Notes under the pieces: model-generated | What the model was told of the DNA's origin: nothing | What the model saw: the letters and a program-made list of their open reading frames with translations, nothing else | Databases searched by the model: none | DNA from: Legionella genomosp. 1 | GTDB lineage: Bacteria > Pseudomonadota > Gammaproteobacteria > Legionellales > Legionellaceae | Length of the DNA: 5,584 nt | Reading direction: 5' to 3' | NCBI GenBank assembly: GCA_945889365.1 | Contig: CAMDBQ010000110.1 | Coordinates: forward strand, 1-5,584 | Made by a program: the position numbers and the translations under genes | Shown here: piece after piece, positions 1 through 5,584 of the stretch | How the letters are laid out: each line of letters begins with the position of its first letter | Numbering within the stretch: the first letter of the stretch is position 1

Positions 1-1170
1 TATAAAGGTGAGTTTGGCCCGGGGATCCGATCGCTGGTGATCACATTATATAGGGACTCCGGTATGACAGAGCCGGCGATTGCACGATTTTTAAAAACGT
101 TTGGCATTAAGATTGCGAAATCCACGATATCCCGCATGATTACAGAGGATCACGATGTATTTCATCAGGAAAAAGAAGACATTATTGATGCTGGATTGAA
201 AGCAAACACCTATCAGCACATGGACGACACCGGGTGCAGAGTCAATGGGAAAAATAACTACACCCATATTTTATGCAATCCTTACTTCACCGGATTTTTT
301 ACGCGCCCTAAAAAAGATCGCTTAACGTTGCTCGCCATCCTTTGCCGCACCGAACTGAAGTTTAAATTCAACGAATCTTCCTACGCGCTCATGAGTGAAT
401 TTGGTTTATCCGCTTTGCGTTTAGTCGAGCTGAAAAAAACGGTTAACAGCGAAACTTTGACGAACGAACAACTGAATTCTCTTTTAGACCAGCTATTTCC
501 TAATCCCAAAAAACACTCAAACAATCGTCGTGTTATTCGTGAGTCATCAGCCATCGTTTATTATCAAAGCTCCGAATACGCCATTAAGCATCTCCTGTGT
601 GATGACGCACCACAGTTCAATAAAATCGCAAAATATAAATCGCTATGCTGGGTGCATGAAGGACGTCACTACAAAAAATTAACCCCGTTCGTGAGACATC
701 ACCAAGTTATTTTGGATGGTTTTATCGAGAAATTCTGGGATTATTATGGTGCCTTGCTTAAGTATAAACTAAGCCCATCAAACGCAATTGCGAAAAACTT
801 ATCCAGAGAATTTGATGCCTTGTTTTCAACAAAAACAGGTTATCCTGCCTTGGACGAACGGATTGCCAGAACGCTATCAAAGAAAAAGTCATTATTGCTC
901 CCGTTAATTTTCCCTTTTCTTCCTCTCCATAATAACCCTGCCGAACTCGGTGCTCGAGCACAAGCCCGCATGCGCGATATTAACCTTCAGACCGTCAGTG
1001 AGAATGGCACAAAAACAAAGGATACGTTCGCAACCATTGTCCAAACGGCCAGAAAGCATAGTGTTAATATCTATAATTACGTTTACGATCGGGTGACTAA
1101 AAAATTCGAAATGACATCTCTGGCTAATTTGATTACTGAGAAATTCAGCTTAGAAAGTTGCCCTGCTTAA
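1..1170 (+). CDS. IS66-family transposase, 3' part (5' end outside window)
   Basis: This is a DDE transposase that would cut and join the ends of its own insertion sequence. The frame is open from base 1 with no stop, so the true start lies upstream; the GTG at 37 is internal, because the residues before it (GPGIRSL) read naturally into the protein. Numbering residues from base 1, the acidic motif DDTGCRVNG (about 75-83) matches the first catalytic Asp region of IS66 transposases. CDDAPQF (about 200-206) is the likely second Asp, followed by the family's CWVHEGRHYKK segment. LHNNPAELGAR (about 310-320) carries the likely catalytic Glu. The C-terminal stretch with DTFATIVQTARK is also typical of the family. 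It reads to a TAA at 1168-1170 with no internal frameshift, so this part looks intact. The small IS66 partner genes tnpA and tnpB, if present, would be outside the window. Family call is firm; catalytic residue assignment is by motif recognition only. Confidence 0.88.
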   Translation, partial: YKGEFGPGIRSLVITLYRDSGMTEPAIARFLKTFGIKIAKSTISRMITEDHDVFHQEKEDIIDAGLKANTYQHMDDTGCRVNGKNNYTHILCNPYFTGFFTRPKKDRLTLLAILCRTELKFKFNESSYALMSEFGLSALRLVELKKTVNSETLTNEQLNSLLDQLFPNPKKHSNNRRVIRESSAIVYYQSSEYAIKHLLCDDAPQFNKIAKYKSLCWVHEGRHYKKLTPFVRHHQVILDGFIEKFWDYYGALLKYKLSPSNAIAKNLSREFDALFSTKTGYPALDERIARTLSKKKSLLLPLIFPFLPLHNNPAELGARAQARMRDINLQTVSENGTKTKDTFATIVQTARKHSVNIYNYVYDRVTKKFEMTSLANLITEKFSLESCPA

Positions 1171-1190
1171 ATCGCTGTTATTGCATTTAC
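1171..1190 (-). repeat. Putative IS66 right terminal inverted repeat
   Basis: Read on the minus strand from 1190, the sequence starts GTAAATGCAATAACAG. The GTAA start and the position directly after the transposase stop fit an IS66-family terminal repeat. The partner repeat is outside the window, so the inner boundary is arbitrary. Confidence 0.45.
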
Positions 1191-1553
1191 CCTGTGATAT
1201 CGAGAGGATACGGTTTAGTGTTGCCCAAATGCTCTAATAGTTCATCCACTAACAATTGACCTTCTCGATCAGGATCGCCTGCATGCACGACAATGTCGCA
1301 CTTTCCTAAGAGTAATTTAATCGCATTGATTTGTGTTTTAGCAGACTCTCTCTGGAGTAGGCGCCAATCTGCAGGCACAATAAGGTAGGGTATTAAATGA
1401 CCAACGTTTATAGGCTGCGTTATAATCGTCTGGTTCGGCCATTTCCAATAGATGTCCAAAACACCAGCTAACTACATCATCACCTGCGACAATGTGCGTA
1501 ACGTTTCTACCTTGGCCACCTTGTGGTACGCCTTTTACTGGAAGTTGACGTTG
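1187..1553 (-). pseudogene. topB: DNA topoisomerase III (topB) fragment, frameshifted and truncated at both ends
   Basis: Two minus-strand frames together give a stretch clearly homologous to the N-terminal part of topoisomerase III, a type IA enzyme that decatenates DNA through a TOPRIM domain and an active-site Tyr. The first frame (1553 to about 1384) encodes VSWCFGHLLEMAEP and then YKRWSFNTLP, matching E. coli TopB VTWCIGHLLEQAQP and YARWNLADLP. Homology then moves to the next frame, beginning IVPADWRL and including HAGDPDREGQLLVDELL (TOPRIM DxDxE motif, 1256-1279). One extra T in the CCTT run at 1382-1385 explains the shift. The first ~20 residues, including the usual MRLFIAEKPS-like start, are missing; a TAG in the upstream frame (1554-1556) lies in the hairpin. 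The protein ends about 20 residues after the TOPRIM motif, at the IS end, so the catalytic Tyr domain is absent. It cannot encode an active enzyme. TopB variants like this often ride on plasmids and integrative elements, so it is probably an island remnant. Confidence 0.85.
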
Positions 1554-1590
1554 CTAACCATTCAATGCCTTGTGGCACTGAATGGTTAGC
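1553..1590 (-). terminator. Strong hairpin just downstream of lysS, possible terminator
   Basis: A 12-base arm GCTAACCATTCA (1553-1564) pairs exactly with TGAATGGTTAGC (1579-1590). After one A/C mismatch, TGCC (1566-1569) pairs with GGCA (1574-1577) around a TTGT loop. It begins 4 bases after the lysS stop codon, where an intrinsic terminator would be expected. No U-tract follows on the minus strand (the next bases are AACGTC), so it is not a canonical Rho-independent terminator as it stands. It may instead stabilise the mRNA 3' end, or be a terminator separated from its U-tract by the rearrangement that brought in topB. Confidence 0.6.
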
Positions 1591-1594
1591 TCAG

Positions 1595-3079
1595 TTATTT
1601 ACGTAACTGTGGAAACAGAATCACATCTCGGATTGAAGGTGAATTGGTGAACAACATAACTAACCTGTCGATACCAATGCCTTCGCCTGCAGTTGGCGGC
1701 ATGCCGTATTCGAGGGCCTCAATATAATCGCTGTCGAAATGCATGGCTTCCAGATCACCAGCATCTTTATCTTCAACTTGTTTTCGGAACCGAACAGCTT
1801 GATCTTCTGCATCATTTAACTCAGAGAAACCATTGGCGATTTCACGGCCGGCGATGAAGAATTCAAATCGATCAGTGACCAATGGATCATGATTGCTGCG
1901 ACGAGCCAATGGTGATACTTCCGTAGGATAACCGGTTATGAATGTCGGTTGAATCAACTGATGTTCGATGGTTTCTTCAAAAATGATCATTTGCAATTTG
2001 CCAATACCATCTGTTTCTTTATATGCAAAATTCAGCCTACTCAGAACTGCTCGGCACCCTTCTACGGTTGCAATATGTTCAAGCGCCAGCTCTGGATGGT
2101 ACTGCAGAATAGCTTCTTTAATACTGATGCGAGCAAATGATTTGCTCATATCCAACGTATGGGCTTGATATACGACCTGACGAGTACCTAACACGGTATC
2201 ACACAAGAAATGTAGCAAATGTTCGGTGAAGTCCATCATGTCTTCATAATCAGCGTAAGCTTGATAAAATTCGATCATGGTGAATTCAGGATTATGGCGT
2301 GTTGAAATCCCTTCATTACGGAAATTACGATTGATTTCATAAACGCGCTCAAAACCACCCACAACCAAGCGCTTCAAATACAGCTCAGGTGCTACACGTA
2401 AAAACATCTCCATATCCAACGTGTTGTGGTAGGTCACAAATGGGCGCGCCACAGCGCCACCGGGGATAGGATGCATCATCGGTGTTTCGACTTCTAGAAA
2501 CTGATGTTTATCCATGAACTGGCGCATGGCTTGGATGACGCGCGAACGGATTACAAATGTTTTGCGGGTTTCATCATTCGCAATTAAATCCACATAGCGT
2601 TTACGGTAACACGCTTCCTGATCGGCCAATCCATGAAATTTATCAGGTAAAGGACGTAAAGATTTAGTCAGTAATTCAATTGATTCAGCATGAACGGTTA
2701 ACTCACCCGTGTTAGTAATAAACAATACACCGCGTACACCAACTATATCACCCATATCCCAATGCGTGAATTGCTCATATAGCTCAGGAATGTCATTTTG
2801 ACGCACATAAATTTGCAGACGACCGGTGACATCCTGAATATGGAAAAAGCTTGCCTTGCCCATTACACGACGCAATACAATTCGGCCGGCGACCACAACC
2901 TTAACTGCTTGTTCTGCCAATGCTTCTTTCGTTTTTTTAGCATATCGATCGGTTAGATCAACCGCTAAATGTTCACGGCGAAAGTGATTGGGGAAATTAA
3001 ATCCCTGTTCGCGTAGGTCAGCTAATTTTTGTTTACGAACGCGGTAAACTTCGCCCTCATCCAACTGTTCTTCTATCAT
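1595..3079 (-). CDS. lysS: Lysine--tRNA ligase, class II (LysRS)
   Basis: This cytoplasmic enzyme uses ATP to attach lysine to tRNA-Lys for translation. The 494-residue product is close to the usual length (E. coli LysS is 505) and aligns along its whole length. An N-terminal helical region (RVRKQKLADLREQG) leads into the OB-fold anticodon-binding domain (about 60-140; VAGRIVLRRVMGKASF). The class II catalytic domain follows, with motif 1 around FLEVETPMM (194-202), motif 2 around FRNEGISTRHNPEFTMIEFY (253-272) and motif 3 in GIGIDRLVMLF (467-477). All expected catalytic signatures are present. The ATG at 3079 is preceded by AGGAG (3089-3093) at 9-base spacing, lying inside the end of prfB. 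Only 4 bases separate the prfB stop from this start, so the two genes are almost certainly co-transcribed and may be translationally coupled. prfB-lysS is a widely conserved bacterial pair. A strong hairpin follows 4 bases after the stop. Nothing suggests damage. Confidence 0.97.
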   Translation of the reverse strand: MIEEQLDEGEVYRVRKQKLADLREQGFNFPNHFRREHLAVDLTDRYAKKTKEALAEQAVKVVVAGRIVLRRVMGKASFFHIQDVTGRLQIYVRQNDIPELYEQFTHWDMGDIVGVRGVLFITNTGELTVHAESIELLTKSLRPLPDKFHGLADQEACYRKRYVDLIANDETRKTFVIRSRVIQAMRQFMDKHQFLEVETPMMHPIPGGAVARPFVTYHNTLDMEMFLRVAPELYLKRLVVGGFERVYEINRNFRNEGISTRHNPEFTMIEFYQAYADYEDMMDFTEHLLHFLCDTVLGTRQVVYQAHTLDMSKSFARISIKEAILQYHPELALEHIATVEGCRAVLSRLNFAYKETDGIGKLQMIIFEETIEHQLIQPTFITGYPTEVSPLARRSNHDPLVTDRFEFFIAGREIANGFSELNDAEDQAVRFRKQVEDKDAGDLEAMHFDSDYIEALEYGMPPTAGEGIGIDRLVMLFTNSPSIRDVILFPQLRK

Positions 3080-3083
3080 GTGG

Positions 3084-4182
3084 TTACACTCCTGCTTTCA
3101 AACTGGCTTCGATAAATTGATCAAGATCGCCGTCAAGTACGGCTTGGGTATTGCTTGTTTCAACGCCTGTGCGCAAATCTTTAATTCGGGATTGATCCAG
3201 CACGTACGAGCGGATCTGTGAGCCCCAGCCAATATCTGACTTGGTGGCTTCCAGCGCTTGCTGCTCTTCTTGTTTCTTCTGCATTTCCATTTCATACAAT
3301 TTGGCACGTAATTGCTTCATTGCCTGATCTTTATTTTTATGCTGACTTCGATCGTTTTGGCATTGCACTACAATGCCGCTGGGCGCATGGGTGAGCCGTA
3401 CTGCTGAATCGGTTCTATTGACGTGCTGACCACCGGCGCCCGATGCACGATAAGTATCAATGCGTAGATCGGCCGGATTAATTTCAATTTCAATATCATC
3501 ATCAATTTCTGGTGCTATAAAAACGGATGCGAAAGAGGTATGACGACGATTGCCTGAATCAAAAGGTGACTTTCGAACCAGGCGATGCACGCCGGTTTCT
3601 GTGCGCAACCAACCAAATGCATATTCGCCAGTAAAGTGAATGGTCGCACTTTTAATACCAGCAACATCGCCGCCAGAGCATTCAACGAGTTCCGTCGTAA
3701 AGCCATGCTTCTCACCCCAACGCAAATACATGCGCAGCATGATCTCAGCCCAATCTTGAGCTTCCGTACCACCGGAGCCCGACTGGATATCCAGAAACGC
3801 ATTGGATTTGTCCATTTTCCCAGAAAACATACGCTGAAACTCAAGTACGGCAACTTGCCTTTCAATATTAGCTGTTTCTTGAGCTACGTCATGCAAGGTA
3901 CTTTCATCGTCTTCTTCACGAGCCATTACAAACAGCTCACTCAAATCAATCACCGATTGACCTAACTTATGCAATTGATGTACAACACCTTCTAACTGCG
4001 CCCGCTCACGACCCAGAGCTTGGGCTTGCTCCGGATGATTCCAAATAACGGGGGATTCGAGTTCTCGTACGACTTCTTCTAATCGTTCACGCTTGCTGTC
4101 AAAGTCAAAGATACCCCCGAAGCGCGTGGATACGTGTTTCCAAATCCGCCAGGGTTAGATTGGTTTGATTCACTTCTAACAT
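3084..4182 (-). CDS. prfB: Peptide chain release factor 2 (RF2), read through a programmed +1 frameshift
   Basis: RF2 recognises UGA and UAA in the ribosomal A site and triggers release of the finished protein. The gene starts at ATG 4182-4180, preceded by AAGGG (4189-4193) at 6-base spacing. The first frame runs 25 codons to an in-frame TGA at codon 26 (4105-4107). After a +1 shift at CTT the reading continues for 340 codons to TAA (3084-3086), giving 365 residues, the same as E. coli RF2. The stop-codon-recognition tripeptide SPF falls at 205-207 and the catalytic GGQ at 250-252 (SGAGGQHVN), exactly as in E. coli. Residue 246 is Ala, the common bacterial state, whereas E. coli K-12 has Thr. 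The N-terminal helical domain and GSGGTEAQDW segment are present. A simple open-reading-frame search would find only the last 296 residues from a TTG at 3974, which is an artefact. The gene heads an operon with lysS and has its own sigma-70-like promoter. Expression is expected to be autoregulated: low RF2 favours the frameshift. Confidence 0.97.
4105..4119 (-). promoter_or_regulatory. RF2 programmed +1 frameshift site
   Basis: On the minus strand the site reads CGGGGGTATCTTTGAC. It combines an internal Shine-Dalgarno-like GGGGG (4114-4118), a 3-base spacer TAT, the slippery CTT Leu codon (4108-4110) and an in-frame TGA (4105-4107) followed by C, a context that weakens termination. This is the E. 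coli prfB element in the same register and at the same codon, 26. Right after it, CTTTGAC occurs again, giving a second in-frame TGA two codons later in the unshifted frame. Confidence 0.96.
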
Positions 4183-4215
4183 GAGTGACCCTTATCTTAA
4201 TAATAGATGGGTCGT

Positions 4216-4244
4216 ATTCTACAGTATTGTTGACTTAGTCACAA
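4216..4244 (-). promoter_or_regulatory. Sigma-70-type promoter for prfB-lysS
   Basis: On the minus strand, TTGTGA (-35, 4239-4244, 4 of 6 consensus bases) and TAGAAT (-10, 4216-4221, 5 of 6) are separated by exactly 17 bases. Transcription would start near 4209, giving a leader of roughly 25-30 bases before the prfB ATG. The -35 lies in an imperfect inverted repeat (4227-4244; arms TTGT-GACT and AGTC-ACAA with one unpaired T), which could be an operator or chance. The promoter sits in the 74-base gap after fliA, so prfB-lysS can be transcribed independently of fliA. Confidence 0.65.
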
Positions 4245-4256
4245 TTTTGGATCGGT

Positions 4257-4979
4257 TTACAATGGCTCTGGCAAACGCGCTTTAATCCGATGCGTGGCCT
4301 GACTGTGAATTTGAGATACCCTTGATTCGGATACGCCCAATACATCGCCGATTTCTTTCAGGTTCAAATCATGTTCATAATACAGTGATAAAACCATGCT
4401 TTCATTTTTTGGCAAGCTACTGATAATCTGTGACAAGCGTGCGCGCGTATCGGCTTGTTGTATGTTGATGTGTGGTTCGGTGGATGCACCCAGTGCGTCA
4501 TCTTTCAATACATCATCGGTCATGCCCAAATCTTCAAAACCATACAAATGTGCGCCATTGGAGTCGTTTAACATCTCATGGTATTCGTGCAGGCTGATAT
4601 TCAACTCAGCAGCCACTTCATGATCTTTAGCATCGCGGCTCAAGCGATGTTCAACTTGTCTTACTGCTGTGGCAATAATGCGTGCATTACGATAAACTGA
4701 ACGAGGCACCCAGTCATTACGCCGTACTTCGTCCAGCATGTTCCCGCGAATGCGAATACCCGCATAGGTTTCAAAGGATGCACCTTTGCTATCATCATAA
4801 TTTCGCACAGCTTCAAGCAATCCTACCATGCCTGCTTGCATTAAATCGTCGATCTGAATTGATCGAGGCAGGCGTCCAGAAAGATGGTATGCAATGCGCT
4901 TGACTAATAGAGCATGTGTTTTTACCAAGGCTTCCTGGGTTTGTTGATTCAGGTTACTGCATACCTTCAAAGCATCCAC
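4257..4979 (-). CDS. fliA: RNA polymerase sigma factor for flagellar operons (sigma-28, FliA)
   Basis: FliA directs RNA polymerase to late flagellar and chemotaxis promoters and is held inactive by the anti-sigma factor FlgM until the hook is complete. The 240-residue product matches E. coli FliA (239) throughout. Region 2 spans about 16-95, with RLPRSIQIDDLMQAG (36-50), FETYAGIRIRGNMLDE (69-84) and the diagnostic DWVPRSV (89-95). Region 3 covers about 96-165. Region 4 (about 180-236) has the helix-turn-helix LNLKEIGDVLGVSESRVSQ (205-223). The absence of region 1 is normal for this class. The start is a GTG at 4977-4979; a strong AAGGAG (4987-4992) lies 7 bases upstream, and the nearby ATG is out of frame. 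The gene runs toward prfB with a 74-base gap and no obvious terminator. In many gammaproteobacteria fliA sits with flhF, fleN or motility genes; none is visible here, where it lies between prfB-lysS and a divergent binding-protein gene. FlgM is not in the window. Confidence 0.94.
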   Translation of the reverse strand: MDALKVCSNLNQQTQEALVKTHALLVKRIAYHLSGRLPRSIQIDDLMQAGMVGLLEAVRNYDDSKGASFETYAGIRIRGNMLDEVRRNDWVPRSVYRNARIIATAVRQVEHRLSRDAKDHEVAAELNISLHEYHEMLNDSNGAHLYGFEDLGMTDDVLKDDALGASTEPHINIQQADTRARLSQIISSLPKNESMVLSLYYEHDLNLKEIGDVLGVSESRVSQIHSQATHRIKARLPEPL

Positions 4980-4986
4980 CAGCGTC

Positions 4987-4992
4987 TCCTTG
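4987..4992 (-). promoter_or_regulatory. Ribosome binding site fixing the GTG start of fliA
   Basis: AAGGAG on the minus strand, 7 bases before GTG 4977-4979. Its strength and spacing decide in favour of the GTG start. Confidence 0.85.
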
Positions 4993-5010
4993 TTTTTCTA
5001 TATATAATCT

Positions 5011-5039
5011 AGTATCTGGTATTGCTGCGATGGGATCAA
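5011..5039 (-). promoter_or_regulatory. Candidate sigma-70 promoter for fliA
   Basis: On the minus strand TTGATC (5034-5039) and GATACT (5011-5016) are 17 bases apart, each matching 4 of 6 consensus bases. An AT-rich run (ATTATATATAG) follows before the Shine-Dalgarno and offers alternative -10 hexamers. I found no good sigma-54 (GG-N10-GC type) or FliA-type promoter in this region. This is a weak call. Confidence 0.35.
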
Positions 5040-5251
5040 GGACTTTTCAGGCTTTAATACCCCACACAAGGATTAGTTTTGTGCAAAAGATTTCTTATTT
5101 CTTAACTCAAGTGCAGCATGAATATCCTCAACAATATTGGCAGAATCAATTTCAGAATGTCACGAATTTTTCCCTGGTACAGACTTGATCTGTTTGCATT
5201 TTTGCACGAAATGTCGCATGATGTTTTTAACCTGGTTGATGGATTGTTGTT

Positions 5252-5584
5252 ATGAAACAAATGTTAATGTTAACTGCCCTGCTCATCCTGTCCTTCGACC
5301 ACGCGCAGGCCCTTACCATTGGCATAATGCCCAACAACCAACCACTTTCCTCGCTTGCTGATAACGAGAATCATTTTTTTGGTTTTGAGGTTGATCTGAT
5401 GCAAGGCATATGCGAACGCATAAAACAACCTTGTGCTTTTACACCAGTCCTCATGAAACAGATACAACCTGCATTAATGGCGTTAAAAATTGACTTGGCC
5501 ATTGCTGCCTATATTATTCCTGACAAACCCCCTGCAGGATTTATATTTAGCTTGCCCTATTTACCGAGTAATGCTGAGTTTATT
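5252..5584 (+). CDS. Periplasmic solute-binding protein, family 3 (amino-acid type), N-terminal part
   Basis: The first 111 residues of a secreted binding protein of the SBP_bac_3 family, which usually delivers amino acids to an ABC transporter. Residues 1-20 form a typical signal peptide: MKQ, a hydrophobic core (MLMLTALLIL) and an AQA cleavage site before LTIGIM. The mature part begins with the family's beta-strand LTIGIMPNNQPL, followed by FFGFEVDLMQGICERI (compare the family's GFDVDLAKAIA) and PALMALKIDLAIAAYIIP ... FSLPY, the standard lobe I pattern. The ATG at 5252 is the first start after an in-frame TGA at 5237; only a weak GGA (5241-5243) precedes it. The two Cys residues in ICERIKQPC could form a periplasmic disulfide. 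The gene is divergent from fliA, and no permease or ATPase gene is visible; the right edge cuts it. It could be a stand-alone binding protein, or the sensor part of a longer fusion such as a GGDEF or kinase receptor, which this window cannot exclude. Confidence 0.85.
   Translation, partial: MKQMLMLTALLILSFDHAQALTIGIMPNNQPLSSLADNENHFFGFEVDLMQGICERIKQPCAFTPVLMKQIQPALMALKIDLAIAAYIIPDKPPAGFIFSLPYLPSNAEFI

Larger units (their letters stand above)
1..1190 (+). mobile_element. IS66-family insertion sequence, right-hand part
   Basis: The element includes the transposase gene plus about 20 bases after its stop codon. The right end is placed at 1190 because the outward-reading strand from there begins GTAA, the usual first bases of IS66-family terminal repeats, and because topB homology starts just beyond it. 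The left end is outside the window, so neither the matching inverted repeat nor the family's usual 8-base target duplication can be verified; the candidate duplication on this side is CCTGTGAT (1191-1198). Confidence 0.6.
4980..5251. other. Intergenic region between divergent fliA and binding-protein genes
   Basis: This 272-base region contains the fliA ribosome binding site and its candidate promoter at the left. On the + strand I see no convincing promoter for the gene at 5252; the best pair, TTGCAT (5194-5199) and CATGAT (5217-5222) with a 17-base spacer, is poor (3 and 4 of 6). No small gene with a credible ribosome binding site, no tRNA and no riboswitch-like structure was recognised. 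Confidence 0.5.

Noticed and set aside
37..39. GTG as the transposase start
   Set aside because: The frame is open to base 1 with family-like residues before it and no ribosome binding site in front of it.
1187..1459. A stand-alone 90-residue TOPRIM protein
   Set aside because: Upstream homology to TopB continues in another frame, and the first ~28 residues of this frame are out-of-frame nonsense, so it is a pseudogene fragment.
3585..3965. A 126-residue + strand open frame opposite prfB, and other antisense frames over lysS, prfB and fliA
   Set aside because: These overlap strongly conserved genes, show no recognisable family and have no good ribosome binding sites; they are shadows.
3084..3974. 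A 296-residue RF2 starting at TTG 3974
   Set aside because: RF2 homology continues upstream through the +1 frameshift to ATG 4182, restoring the exact 365-residue length; the TTG is an internal Leu codon.
5003..5008. A perfect TATAAT on the + strand
   Set aside because: No acceptable -35 lies 16-18 bases upstream, and it is about 240 bases from the next + strand gene; the AT-rich run more likely belongs to the fliA leader.
5081..5207. GTGCAAAA (5081-5088) and TTTTGCAC (5200-5207) as a long-range inverted repeat
   Set aside because: An 8-base match over more than 100 bases in AT-rich DNA is easily expected by chance.
4916..5361. Two + strand open frames (90 and 74 codons) spanning the fliA 5' end and the intergenic region
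   Set aside because: They overlap the fliA start or the binding-protein gene in other frames, have no signal or motif, and lack Shine-Dalgarno sequences.
1..5584. CRISPR arrays, tRNA or rRNA genes, toxin-antitoxin or phage-defence genes
   Set aside because: No repeat-spacer pattern, cloverleaf sequence or recognisable defence protein was found on either strand.

Overview
The window looks like chromosomal DNA from a motile gammaproteobacterium. The evidence is a close match to enterobacterial-type RF2 (same 365-residue length, same programmed frameshift) and LysRS, a FliA-type flagellar sigma factor, and a family 3 periplasmic binding protein of the kind that is abundant in Legionella and its relatives. 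The DNA is moderately AT-rich by eye. Assignment to Legionellales is an inference from protein style; the sequence does not prove it.

Layout. (1) Positions 1-1190 are the 3' part of an IS66-family insertion sequence on the + strand. Its transposase is open to the left edge and stops at 1170, and a likely IS end lies at 1190. (2) Positions 1187-1553 are a broken fragment of a DNA topoisomerase III gene (topB) on the minus strand. It has lost its N-terminus, has a one-base frameshift near 1382, and is cut at the IS end just after the TOPRIM motif. (3) A 38-base near-perfect hairpin at 1553-1590 lies 4 bases beyond lysS and marks the junction between accessory and core DNA. (4) Positions 4182 to 1595 on the minus strand are the conserved prfB-lysS operon. 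It has a recognisable sigma-70 promoter, and prfB needs a +1 frameshift at codon 26 to be read. (5) Positions 4979 to 4257 on the minus strand encode a complete FliA-like sigma-28 factor with a GTG start and a strong Shine-Dalgarno. (6) A 272-base intergenic region, 4980-5251, separates fliA from a divergent gene. (7) From 5252 on the + strand is the N-terminal part of a secreted amino-acid-type solute-binding protein, cut by the right edge.

The core genes act in translation: prfB terminates at UGA and UAA, and lysS charges tRNA-Lys. RF2 made from prfB regulates its own synthesis through the frameshift. FliA would direct RNA polymerase to late flagellar promoters, although no other flagellar gene is visible here. 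The left third is a decaying mobile region. I see no convincing new multi-gene system. The points most worth following up are the tandem RF2 frameshift site, the broken topB/IS66 junction ending exactly at a hairpin, and the placement of fliA away from other flagellar genes.
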